From Macquaria australasica (lineage: Eukaryota > Chordata > Actinopteri > Centrarchiformes > Percichthyidae), in NCBI GenBank assembly GCA_005408345.1, contig SEMN01000087.1, positions 124,001 through 188,000 of the forward strand: 64,000 nucleotides of DNA, in the 5' to 3' direction. The notes under the pieces were generated by a model. The model had not been told where the DNA came from. It made no database searches and worked only from the letters and a program-made list of their open reading frames with translations. Positions 45,106 through 57,305 of the stretch are shown piece by piece. The position numbers and the translations under genes are program-made. The first letter of the stretch is position 1, and each line of letters starts with the position of its first letter.

Positions 45106-45965
45106 TTAACTGATTACATCACATGCACATCAGTAAATTATTATCATCGCCTTTCAGAACACCGTGACATTATGAGGCAGTCTGAATGTCTTTAGTTTGG
45201 TCTTGGATTCTAAGAAATTTAAGTCTATTTCTAGTATGAACTGTTTTGTTCACTTCAGTACAAAACTACCTCTATATAAGCTGCTTATAAGGTTAATAGT
45301 TATATTTTCTGAGATACTGCATCAGGATTGTTTCTGTGGATTTTGTGATCTTTCAGTAAGCTTTTAACCAGGAAATAATGTACATCATGGCTGCACTTAC
45401 AATGGCGGTTTCATTTACCAATGAGACAGATTCTGTTAGTGACACTAATGATTCACTTTACAAATGTACTGACGAGCTCTATTTTGACAGTGTACAGTTC
45501 AATAAAGAACCCTACACTAAGACTAATGCAGTGTATGGGCTGTCATTCAGGGAGGCACTGCAAAAGAAGAAACTAACAAACAGAAAGAAAAACCAGGTCA
45601 ATACAGCGAGACAGACTTAAACGAGCCATGGAGACCTCTGCATGCTTGAGCTATGCCCTCGGCAGTAGTGGACAGCATTTCTAGTATTGTGACCAAGCGG
45701 ACTGATCGGAAGAGGAGAGAGAGAAAGGATTAGAGAGGATGAAAAGGCTGAGATTTTTAACAAGGTGTCTTTAGGCTTTTGCACCTGTTTTTTAACTACT
45801 TGTCTCTCTTTCATCTCTAGGCACCAATATCCCAGCAGCTCTGGTCCGCTCTAAAATGCACAGCTCAAAACCTCTAACGGTGAAGTTAACTGTCTTGCAA
45901 GGCATACAAACAAGATAAAATGAGTGGATGAAAATGATAATGCAGCAGAGCTCAGGAGGGGAGGA

Positions 45966-45988
45966 GTGTGCGTGTGTGTGTGTGTGTA
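45966..45988. repeat. (GT)n microsatellite, interrupted
   Basis: GT run of about 11 units with a CG interruption. Confidence 0.85.
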
Positions 45989-46642
45989 CGCACATGGATG
46001 TTGGCCTCCAAGCACATTTCCACTTCGCCCCATTGTTCATTTGGCTGATCTGTTGTGTGGAGGCCGTCTGGATGTGACGCAGAGAAGAAGAAGCTCCCTT
46101 CTGCACTGTGCATCATCAAAAGCCTGCTGCTGTTTGCCATCGCTATGGTCTGAAACCCCCGTCTGTCTATCTTTACCACAGACACACACATACACCTGCT
46201 GTGTACACACATACAAACCTGCAGACAGACAAAAATACCCACTCACACTGCACGTGAACATACGTGTGCATGCACACTCACACACAATACCTTCCCAAGA
46301 GACTAACTGAGAAACAAAGATCAAAGAGGAACAATCTTTTTTTCCTCATCTCCATGATAGAGAGTGATCTTTACATCCCATCGTATGGAGAGGGAGAAAA
46401 AGGGTTTCATTGTCATCGGTGGATCAGAGAGAATGAAAGAAGCGACGTGGGGAGAGATCAATCACTGTATTATTGAAGGATCTGAGAGAGAGGAACCATA
46501 TGGAGATGGATGGAGCCGCAGCAGCTTCTGCAGCTCTGTGGATTATGGTTCTGCAGAGCAAGTAAAGTGATGCGCTCTTAGCCTCAATAACTTGGACTGT
46601 CACTGACAATATGCCGCCCGATGCATCAGAGAGAACCCCGGG

Positions 46643-46645
<3 letters not shown>

Positions 46646-46693
<48 letters not shown>
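46646..46693. repeat. (TC)n microsatellite, about 24 units
   Basis: Uninterrupted pyrimidine dinucleotide run that can form H-DNA in principle. Confidence 0.93.
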
Positions 46694-46699
<6 letters not shown>

Positions 46700-47136
46700 A
46701 TGTAGATATGTAGGTAGGTAGAGATCAAAGATTCTATGTGTTGGTGACAATGCAGTACAACTGAGTATTTGCTGGTATGAAATGCGTCAGGAGAGATTTA
46801 CATGGGACAGGTACCTACTGAGGCATTAACTCTGTTCCCCAACTCACATGCGCTGTTGTGTGATTGTATGGGCTTGCATATGTGCGCGTAAGGCTTGCTT
46901 CAAAGGCCTGTGGTAGTCAGCAGTGATGTTTTAGGCACGTCTGCTAATAATATGCACAGCAGAGCAGAAGGCATTGTATTGGAAAGCACAGCCCGAGGAG
47001 CTGAAGTTGCTGATTTGATGTGTGCATGTCTTGTTGCCAGGCTGACCCAGATGCTGCCCCGATCCTTGACTCACACACATCTTCAAATGGCATCCCGCTG
47101 ACACAGGCACACACCAGGGCTACATTTACACACATT

Positions 47137-47312
47137 AGTGCTGAAACAATTAGTTGATTAATCGATTCATTATTTATTTAGCCATTTATCAAGAGAAAAC
47201 ACCACCAGTTTTATAACGCAAACATTTGCTTGCATTTCTCTGATTTATATAATTCTGACTTACATACTATTAAGCTGTTGGACTATTGGTCAGATTGAGT
47301 AAGCAAATGAAG
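47137..47312 (+). repeat. fragment of a common fish repeat (ATTAATCGATT type)
   Basis: GTGCTGAAACAATTAGTTGA followed by TTAATCGATT and later TTGGACTATTGGTCAGA and AAGCAAATGAAG match, from general knowledge, an abundant teleost interspersed repeat. It is truncated at the right. Confidence 0.6.
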
Positions 47313-47439
47313 TACAAGTACCTCAAAAATTCTTAAGTTCAATACTTGAATAAATGTCACTGTCCACCACCGGTATTAAGGAGGTTGTTGGTTGTCATGG
47401 ATGCAATAATTTACCTGGTTTTTCCTCTGTTTTCCTTAC

Positions 47440-47805
47440 ATGAAGCCAGTGAAAAGTAATTACAGTCCATTTACTTATTATTTAAATGTGAGGCACTTGT
47501 ACTTAACTTGAGCACTATAATTTTATACTACTTTGTATTTCTACTCAAAACATACGATCAGCTGATGAAATAAGATGCTGCAGTACAGCAGTACATGAAG
47601 TAGTTGAAATTAGCCCCAACATTAAAATGCTGCATACATGTTAATGCATCTGTCATAATAATACAAAAGTATCACTCTGAAAGTACTTAGTAGTTTTAGT
47701 TTTAGTACATTTTGTTGATTATTCATTTCTAAGTAAAACTGTGAATGCAGGACATTGCATTGTATAGCTATTGTAGTGTCTGTGCTTTTACTTAAATAAA
47801 GGGAT
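47440..47805 (+). repeat. fragment of a common fish DNA repeat (ACTTAAGTA type)
   Basis: Contains GTACTTAACTTGAGCACTAT, TTGTATTTCTACTC, AAGTAGTTGAAATTAGC, AACATTAAAATGCTGCATAC, GTGAATGCAGGACA and CTTTTACTTAAATAAAGGGA in the order seen in a very abundant teleost repeat (general knowledge). The outer ends are eroded. Confidence 0.7.
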
Positions 47806-48197
47806 CGTCATGTTGCTGCACCTTCTCTCTTTCTCTCTCTCACTCTCTTTTGAATTTTTCCTAACCTGTTATCATCATTATCTTTGATGCTCTTTTCATG
47901 AGGGTCAGGGGGAAAGGGGGCAGTGGCATCATCATATAAAAGTGAGTCAATGCTGCAGGAAAACATTAGTAAGTCCAGCCATGTTTGTGGTTTCAGGGGA
48001 ACAACGTAAAATGTAAAGTTTTACAATGAATGCTTTACTTCCCCTCTTGTTTTTTGCCTTTGAAGTGCCCACTGCGATAACTCTGCTTCAATGTTTAATA
48101 TAGTGTTGAATTGTCAGTTACCTCGAGGCTCACACATTGGAGATTCAGGCATTAGCCTACCTTGCATATTATGGTAAAGTCTGCCACGACATTAAGG

Positions 48198-48373
48198 ACT
48201 TCTCATCCATGTTGGCTTACAAGTTGAGATTAAATGTTGAATCTTGAATTGACTCCTGGAAAAAATCTGCTGATCGAAACACTCCAGAACAGCTACTAAA
48301 AGCTACTAAAGTTCGTTTTGTCAACTGCTGTTGACTTTCAATCTCAACTTTTAAGCCAACATGGATGAGAAGT
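48198..48373. repeat. long inverted repeat (34-bp arms, 108-bp loop)
   Basis: Arm 48198-48231 (ACTTCTCATCCATGTTGGCT...) is the reverse complement of arm 48340-48373 with one mismatch in 34. The loop holds a short direct duplication (AGCTACTAAA twice). It could be a fold-back mobile element or a transcribed hairpin. Confidence 0.9.
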
Positions 48374-48917
48374 CGTAAAAGTGCTCAGATATATTGAAAT
48401 TCGAACATCTACAATTTCAGCTTCAAAATGAACCTTGTGGTGAGACTGTTTTGTCAAGAAAATAATATTTGTATAAGAGAACATTTTAACAAAAACAGAT
48501 CAAAGGGAAACTCATTTTAAGCAAACTCAATATACCGTAATCAGTATAAACTCTGCAGGTACTGTAACATTTCATCACCGAAAACACCTCACTGCTGAGG
48601 TCCTTGAATGGTCCTTCACTTTACTCCCTGCTGTCACCAGTGGCTGTGGCTAAAAAAGCAATTCCAGGTCCAGGGAATGGTGTATCCACTATTTCCCACA
48701 CGCATACACGACCTGATCCCTGTCGTCCATCTCCAGGAGGTCATGTAGGGATGATGTGCATGAAGAGAGACCACTATCCTACATTACATCCATCCATCAT
48801 GTGCTGGAGCCTCTGGCTGCAGAACAGGATACTCGCCTATCACTGAAATGAGTCAGCTGGCTGGACTTAAGTCATTTCAGCCCCATGTCCACCTAACATC
48901 CCTCTTACTAAGAGATA

Positions 48918-48943
48918 TATGTGTGTGTGCGTGTGTGTGTGTG
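48918..48943. repeat. (GT)n microsatellite, interrupted
   Basis: GT units with one GC interruption. Confidence 0.8.
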
Positions 48944-51494
48944 AGTGAGTGCAGAAAATGGTTAGAGTTATGGTGGTAGGGTTACTGAGCGCAAGGGTAG
49001 ATGTATGACTTCAGCTTAGCGAAGCCTATGGACATTGCTCGACCACTGGATACTGACATTTAGTCCATGATTTATCTGTATCTCTTTGAAGGCACACACA
49101 CAAGGGGCTGCTCAATAAGCTGGGCAGATGCCCAGGGAGGATAGGGCAGCCACATCAGTCACTCACAGCAGATGAAAAGGCTTTAGCAGCCAGACGCCTG
49201 AGAGCAGATATGAAGAGAATCAGAGGCAAAACCTCCCTACAACTGCTGAATGTCAACTGAATATTTACCTCATGCTGTTGTCGAGGCTCTCTCTGATGAC
49301 TGAAATTTGTATTCTTCCAGTTGCACATAGCAGACATTAGTTATGTTAAATAAATAATTCTTCCACATGACCGATGTACTCATGGATTGGGGGGGGCTGG
49401 AGCGAATCAAAACGAACATCTGTGTGCTTGCTGCTGTTACGAGACAAATAGAAAGGGGGTTTGACTGAGCCAGCCAACACCCTATCTATAAACACTGCAG
49501 TGTGTGTCGAGGGATCACACCATGTGTGTATCTGTGTGTTTATAGGTAGTTTCAGATATAGGAAATGCACATGCATAATGGCAACTCTGCAGATGTGCAT
49601 TGCAGTGGTACAGAAAGAGGCTAAGTGTACACCGGAAAGACAACATACACATTCGTTAGATCCACAGCCAAATGTCACAATGATCCAGCGAAGCCCCGAG
49701 CCGCTTTATTTGCATCTTGAAAATCTAAAGGGCCTTCTGTCAGGAATGAACGGTGCACACGGAAAGCGTGGCAGTAATGACACCCAGCCTTAGTGGGTGA
49801 GTCATGGCGCTGTGTTGCTCAGGGACTGATCCAGTCAGAACTGATTTAACAGAGCAGAGTCCTCTCCCTGTTGATCCATAGGTCTTTGTTATTAGTATGA
49901 TGTCAGAGAGATAGCTCGCCGGAGCTTTCCACTGGGGTGGTTTGGGATTTTGTTAGACTGATTAGTTCCATGTGCCATGGTTCCAGCTGACTCACTGAGA
50001 CTTGCTCTCATTCATACTGGCATGCAGTCACACACAAACAAACAAAAGGATAGGTCACCCCCTTGAGAGGTTAACATTAAAAAGTGCAGGGTGGTTTCAA
50101 TCATGACAACAGAATGGGGCCCAGGGCGAGCCAGATCTGTGAGTAAGCCTAATAAAAACTTAACTGATTCAGTGGACCAGCATCAACCAAAACACAACCT
50201 CCCAACCCCCAAACACCACCTCTCCTGAGAAATTACACATACAAGCACAAAACCACAGAGATAGCATTTCAGAGACATATTGAGATGTCAATAAATGCTT
50301 GAGGACATGGTCGCCCCTGACCACAAACACATTGACTTACTCCCACTGACTCACTCAATGATAATTATCTGGGTTATTTTGACACAGACGCTCTTCTCAT
50401 AGACTCAAATGGAGATGTGCCGTGCTGTAAAACACAGAGAAATAAGGAAATATGACACTAAAAATGCAGTGAACAATACATGGTTATAAGGTCAAGAATG
50501 TGGGAGGGAGGAGAGGAAAAATAGAAGCAGGGAGAGGGTAAGACGGAAACAATGTTTTTGTTTATGCATGCATTGATGGACACTCAATACAGCTCCATAT
50601 GTAGTAGGTGTACTCTTGTGTCCATCTTCAACGCCCCCTTGCACAACTCGAGTTGGAGGTGCGTTGCGATGAATTCGGAGACAAACGTTCCTCGCCTCTT
50701 TTGTGCTCTCCTCACACACTCCTCGAGGTTTCTTTTGACAGCTGAAAGCCTTGCCATCTCTTAGCATGGAGAAGTGCCTCTTGCTCTGCAACAAAACAAC
50801 CCTGCTCTTATGTGTCGAGTGCTATGAAAAACAAGTTTGGCGCTGGCAGCACAGAAGGAGAAGAGAGGGGAACAGTGTGACAGCGCAAGAGTGACGGCTG
50901 CACACACAAGCCCGAGTTATTAAATTGGATACCAACAGCTTTACTTGATCTTGGCACCTACAGCAGGTACTTGGGAAACTTACTGTGGTGTTGACTAGGG
51001 GTTTCTTCTTAAGAGCTCGCTGAGGGGAAATGGTAGCTATTATACATCATCTTAAAAGATCACAAAAGAGAAGGGGAGATGTTTGGTAATCAAAGTTTCA
51101 AGTCCATCTTGGGGAGAAATAAATAACTATACCAACACTAACTTATTGCCTTGTCACATGAGAGAAATGCCTTGTTGGCATTTGAATTGTTTGTGTCCAC
51201 TTAAAAATAAACACTTAACAATGGCACTGTCTGTGCAGTGTGGAGGTGGGTTGTCATTCATGAAAAATAACTTCTGTCTATGAATGTTTGTATGGTGGGT
51301 TGCTACGCTGGGTGGTACAAAGTGTACTGTACTTTGTGTGTGTGTGCATTTTTAACATATTACATAACAGGAGCAAGGGATTATTACCACATGTTCTTTT
51401 GTGCAATAACACACAAAAGAAAAAACTGCTACAAAACAAAAACACATGCATAAACACAGATACACCAATCAGCCATCTATATGAGGTTACATAT

Positions 51495-51522
51495 TCACAC
51501 ACACACACACACACACACACAC
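51495..51522. repeat. (CA)n microsatellite
   Basis: About 14 CA units. Confidence 0.9.
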
Positions 51523-52250
51523 GCATGCCCACAGGTGGATGAGCAGATTAAGGACGTGAATCCCAAGGTGAGGGGAATCCATTAGGCTTAATTACTCAAA
51601 CAGGACGTCCCTTTATTAGAGCACGCATCCCAGCGAGAGTGATGAGAATGAGGATGCCAATGATAAAGACAATGATGAATTTAATTAACTGTGAGATACA
51701 ACTGTAGGGAAATTCATACCACTATGCGCGCTAATCCGCTTTTCCCTGAGAATATTTCTGAACAGGATTATCAATGGGAGAAGGAGCAAAGAGCTGGCAG
51801 CAGGATGGGGATAGGACTCGGTGGCAGGGCATCGTTCAGCGAATGCAGGGCAAATCATGGACGAGTGCTGCCTGCTCAGAGATTGTAGATTAGGTGAATC
51901 CTTATAAAAATTGTACCAGTACCTACCAGCTACAACACAGTGGCAGTCAGTGGCTCTCATTAATGTTACCTTTGAGGAAGATTGGAAGCCAAAAGTCAAT
52001 AGCAAAAAAAAAAAGTTAACTCTCCATTTAGCAAGGACTGATAACACGTTTACACTGTCTAGAGACACTGTAGTGTTGTGCTGATGTTTGCAAAAATTGT
52101 TTCATTTTGCCACATCAGCCTCACTATCACTTAATTATCAATTACTCTACACACTGATTCATGTTCATGGTTGAACTGTGGAGGTGAGGTTTGCTGCAGT
52201 TACACTGTATGTCCTCGGGTAAGAGTATTTAACACTAGACCACCCCTGCG

Positions 52251-52278
52251 CCTGCCTGCCTGCCTGCCTGCCTGCCTG
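52251..52278. repeat. (CCTG)n tetranucleotide repeat
   Basis: Seven CCTG units. Confidence 0.92.
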
Positions 52279-54310
52279 TAAATGCTGCTTCTTGCATTTA
52301 CACTACTGTACCAATTCTGATCCTGAATGGTCATAGAGATTAAACTGCACCACTGTAATAAGAGATAGCTGTCATCACAATTATGTCAGTCATAACTGAG
52401 TATTTCCTTAGCTTTGCACCTTGGGGGTTGATGCTGTATTACTGCTCTCAGTGTGAATGACAGGTCTGTCAGGAAGCAGGCGTAAGGAATCTATTAGGGC
52501 CGATGAAGAGACAGCATGCTTTTGCGGTGCAACCCCTAATTTTCAATTACAATAGTGGATTAATAGCAATCAGCACACCCAGGTGGTGCCTGTGATTAGC
52601 TAATCTACAGAGGCATGCATAATGACACCTGTTTCACTCCACACCTCGTGCTAGCTTGCCCTGGTTAACATACTGTAGGAAGCAAAGGAGGAAGAGGAGG
52701 AGGGGAGAGGGAGATACTTCCATGAGAAAATGTTCATCATGAAAAATTGTAAGACACCCAAGGTCACACTATGATGTCTTTAACTTCACCATTCCCCTCA
52801 TTTGAATCAGTATCACCAGTGAAGAGGGGAGAACAGAGAGAGGCAATTATAAACTAAATTTGCTCTGTTGAAATGGACTGACATCATACAACATCTTGGC
52901 CTGCTCTGCCCCAGTAAAGCCCCTCTTGGGAAATGCTGGCACATGTGCAGAAATCAAACTTTGGCACTTCAAAGACATTCCGCCACTTAATCAAGCCGAC
53001 GCGAAACCCACGGCAATGATGATTATTCTTTTTCAAACCATTTCTCTCCTAAGTGGACAGACAAAGTTAAACGCTCGCAGCCAATCTTCTTAATAGGGAG
53101 GGAGGGAAAGCTGAGAGCAGCAGCTAATTCAGAGGAATAAATACATTTTCAATTAGCCAGCAGAGGCGGTGAAGGAAGCGCCATTACACAACAGTCCAGT
53201 TTTCATCACACAGCCTGACTCGGATTGAGGCATCACTCACTGTTGAGTTAACAACTTTTAACTAACTGTCTCCAGTCCTCAGACCTGCTTTGACTTTGCT
53301 CACCATCTTTACATCAAATACATTTGGTAAACACAAAGATACTTAAACTGCACCGCATGTGGGCTGCCAGAGTGTAAACCAGTGTAATTATCTCACCATG
53401 AAATTTACCAGGCCTGTCAGGGACAACTGGAGCTCGGTGTAATGTATGGTTTATTTCACTTTATTATTATTACTTCTAAGACAGCCAAATGAAGTTATTA
53501 ACCCCTTCACCTGTTCTATTCTACAGTATAGAGACATCACATAGGAAGGAAAGAAAAGAGTGGAAAATGAACTGTCTGATTCACAAATTGACATAGTAAC
53601 TCAAAATGTACCCATATTTCTGCTCCTTTCTATTCAAGGCCATTAGTGACTGGTTGACACTGTACTCACGCGGTGGCAAAATACACATTAGTAAAAAGAC
53701 CTGAGAGGCAAACGCACACAAAAACCAACAGGATGCCTACAACTGTAAGTGTGAAATGTGTGTAAAGCCTTTGGAAATACCTACATTACAGCATGATTTG
53801 GTCTTAATTAGTCTAAATTAATTGGCCTCAGTCCAAACAATAGGTAAAATACAATGTGAAATTATTGAAATTACTCAGCAATCCCATAGCCAGAAACACA
53901 TTGTGAAATTGTTAAATAGGCCTGATGTTAGTTGAAACTTGCCATGGACCTCAGAGTTTGCGAAAGCACATCTCAAGATTTGGACCTCAATCAGTCAGCA
54001 GTCAAGATATGGAAGAAATGGAGGAAATTCAGCAATGCTGTTTATCTCACAGATCGTAAGACAACACAGATTGTTCCTGTCTCTTCCAAGTTAGCTTGGA
54101 GACTAACTGGATTTTCATTGTGTTGCTAAGATGGTTTTCTGTTAACAGATGAGAGACGAAAGTTTAACTTTTGGGAAGGTGCAATATAATGTTAAGGAAG
54201 AAAACACTGTGCACACTCAACCAACACCAAGCTTGCAAACACTAATGCAAGACATTCCCATATTATCAGTGGTCTGAAACTATTCTGTTATAGAAGGACA
54301 GTTGAAAAAT

Positions 54311-54907
54311 ATAGACTAAGAGTCTACAGCAAAAATGGCAGCTCTGTGAGGTTGTACTGTACTTACAACATAGTGGTGCTTTGAGCTGAATGCTAACATC
54401 AGCATGCTAGCATGCTCACAATGACAATGCTAACATGCTGATGTTTACAGGGTGCTGTTTAGCTTGTTCAACATCTTAGCATGCTAACATATGATAATTT
54501 TCACTACACACAGGTTTGTGGGTATTTGATCATAAACCAAAGTGTTGAACAAAGTGAAATTTTGATCTGATAACAGCACTAGATGAAAAGTCAGGGGATC
54601 ACCAAAGTTGTTACAATTCATCCAGTGGGGAACACGAATGCCTGTACCAAATTTCAATGTCCATTCATCCAAAAGTTGTGGAGACATTTCACCCGGAACC
54701 AAAAATAATCAACCTGCTGGTGGCGCAAGAGGAAAAGTCAGGGGATCACCAAAGTCATTAGGATTCATCCTCTGGGGACCAAGTAATGTCTGTAACAAAT
54801 TTCATGGCAATCCATCCAGAGTTATATCAGTAGGCTATGCACCAAAGTGGTTGACTGACCGACTGACATTGCCATCCCTAGAGCCACATCACTAGCATGG
54901 CTAAAAA
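54311..54907 (+). mobile_element. dispersed fish repeat family, copy E
   Basis: Starts TAGACTAAGAGTCTACAGC as in copy B and ends CACTAGCATGGCTAAAAACC. Contains GCTAACATGCTGATGTTTAC, CATAAACCAAAGTG and sub-repeats with GGATTCATCCTCTGGGGACC. Confidence 0.8.
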
Positions 54908-57067
54908 CCTGACAATAGACTCCATACTCATGACTTTGATGCACAAAATTTGCATACCAACATACAAATATATACATTTGTATACATTTTATATCATACA
55001 TTTACAGACGTGAAAAAGGATAACCCTTTTTGTGTAATGTATTCACATGTTTCTGCTATGACTTCTGCTAAAATCCAGCCACATTTTATGAGCTAATAAT
55101 CCAGGAACTCAGGTATTTCTAAAGGATTCAAAACAACATCAAAACAAGGACTACGATCTTTTAAGGCATACACTGAAATGAAGCTGTCTTATTGTCAACT
55201 GGGATAGCAGTTTTCTTTTATGGCCCCTGGATCAGATAAGAAACCAGCCAAGACAAGAGAAGGGTCCCTCAGATTGATAAAGCACAAGGGAGATAAAAAA
55301 GCCTGCTTTAAAAGAAAAGCAGACACAGGTTGTAAACACTAACAACTGAGGGAGCAGCAGCATTGCTCTCCCCTAAACGCTGTTTGTCTGAGGGCAAGCC
55401 AAGTGATGTACCAGCCCGTGATTGATGTCACTTATATCTGTCCTCCCCTCCTCCCTCTGGCACAATCACGCTGAACATGGTGTGAAATGAACATAGGCTC
55501 AGATTTATGATATTGGAACATAGTTATGAAAAATGATAAAAGCGGTTTCAAGGTTTTTGGATGAATGAGAGTGAGAAAGAAAGGCAAAAAGAAGAAACCG
55601 TAATTGAATTCTGCAAGGATAAATGTTGGAACACCAGCCCATATTGGATGTAGCTTGCATTTTGCTTTGAATGAGAATAATAATGAAGAAGAATAGACAA
55701 ACGTAGGGAGGCGAGAGGCAGAGTATCAAAGATTTGCATCTTCTGTGCTATGATATCACTGTGTCAAATCCAGCCTGCCAACACTGCATATATTCAATCG
55801 AGACTCCACAAGCTTTTCACATGGCGTTTGGCTGCTTGGCATGCCATCCGCCTTCATACTCCATATAAATATTAGATGCGGTGCACACAGAGCAAGAGGT
55901 TCACTATGCTGCAAAGCTGTCTGATGGAACAAAGACAGACATAGACAGAGTCAGACAAAGGGAAAGGACGAGGGTAAGTCAAAATACAGATGTCAAAGCT
56001 GACTGTCAATATAATTGAGAAAAGGTAGTCATCAGTCATTTGCCAGAAACAGAGAAGACTTCGAGTAGCACAGTCGTGACGTCAGATTAGTGTCAGAAAG
56101 GTTTCAATGGGTTGTCTTTTCATTACTAGGCTGCATTCAAGCCTAAGAGTTGTTTGGGGGAGAAAAAGAGTAAGGCAATCAGCAGAGAGAACCATCAATC
56201 ATCCTGATGCCTGCTGGGGATTTCAGTCATGGTGACTGTGCAGATACACTGTGCAGGTTGTTTTGTCAAGAAGTAAAAGCAGTTCTTCATTCTGTTGGGA
56301 ATATAAAGTGCTGCTGTTGTGTGACTGAAAGCGTTTTGTTCCGTTTCAAACAAAATAAGATTAACATCTGTTTCAACTTGGGTTGGGTTTTGTGTTCCTT
56401 AAATCCCCAGCGCAAAAACACATATACAATATATACAGCTATATAATATATACAGAATACAGCTCAATCCATGATGATGCAAAAGATTGGAAAGAGCTGA
56501 AAACATTATCACAAGGACAGTTTGGTCTGAAGCGGTTTTATATTTTCTCTCTGCTAATGTCTGACGTAATATCGGCATTAAGAAATAAATACTTCAACAC
56601 ATTCGTCTTTTGATTTTTATATCTTTATATTGAATATAATGAATTAATTTTCAGCTCTTACAATGGTGTAACTGCGCTCTTTCAACAATAACAAGGTTCT
56701 CACTTGGCTGTAACAAGTCACATCACTGTATCCACAGAGAACTTGAGGTGGAAATGCACTCAAACTGATCAAGCTCGGACAATGTGTCGTCCACCATATC
56801 AGAAAAAACCACGATGTGCATAGTTGTAGGCATAGGGATTATAAAGCAGGAGAAGTCATTGGTACAAGAGCTTGAATGTAAAATATTGCATTTACAGGTA
56901 GCACACCGGTAGCAACATTTCCCAGTGTGTGCTGAACACTGACTTTAAAATGTAGAGTGGGGATGGAGTGTCTATATATCTTGAGGCCGGTTCTCAGAGC
57001 TTGATCCCAGTTTCGGTCCAACTTTACACCCTTCCACCTCTCCATCACGGCCAACATGGAGGCAACA

Positions 57068-57305
57068 GGCCTTTTTCACAGCAGACTTTTGACCTGTCAG
57101 AGAACCTTGTCAAGCACTAATAATATTAACAATGGCTCTGTTCTATTCAAGTGTCCCAGTAAGCCGTGACAGTGAGCTAGCGTGCCCACTACTAGGACCC
57201 TGAAAACCGGGGCAGCTGAATGGAATTCAACCATTATTCATTTTATTATTTACACCTGTGCTTTTCCTACTGTGACATGTCAAAATGTCTTCTGTGGAAA
57301 AGGCC
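57068..57305. mobile_element. MITE with long inverted ends (about 240 bp)
   Basis: Left end GGCCTTTTTCACAGCAGAC and beyond. The right end, read in reverse complement, is GGCCTTTTCCACAGAAGAC and beyond. About 35 bp pair with a few mismatches and one 1-bp gap. It is an internally short element with no ORF. No obvious target duplication. Confidence 0.75.

Noticed and set aside
45378..45620. 80-codon plus-strand frame with a Lys-rich end
   Set aside because: No known domain, no splice or regulatory support. Could not be distinguished from chance.
51685..52068. 127-codon minus-strand frame
   Set aside because: No similarity to PDZ0 or any known protein, and no exon phase compatible with magi3.
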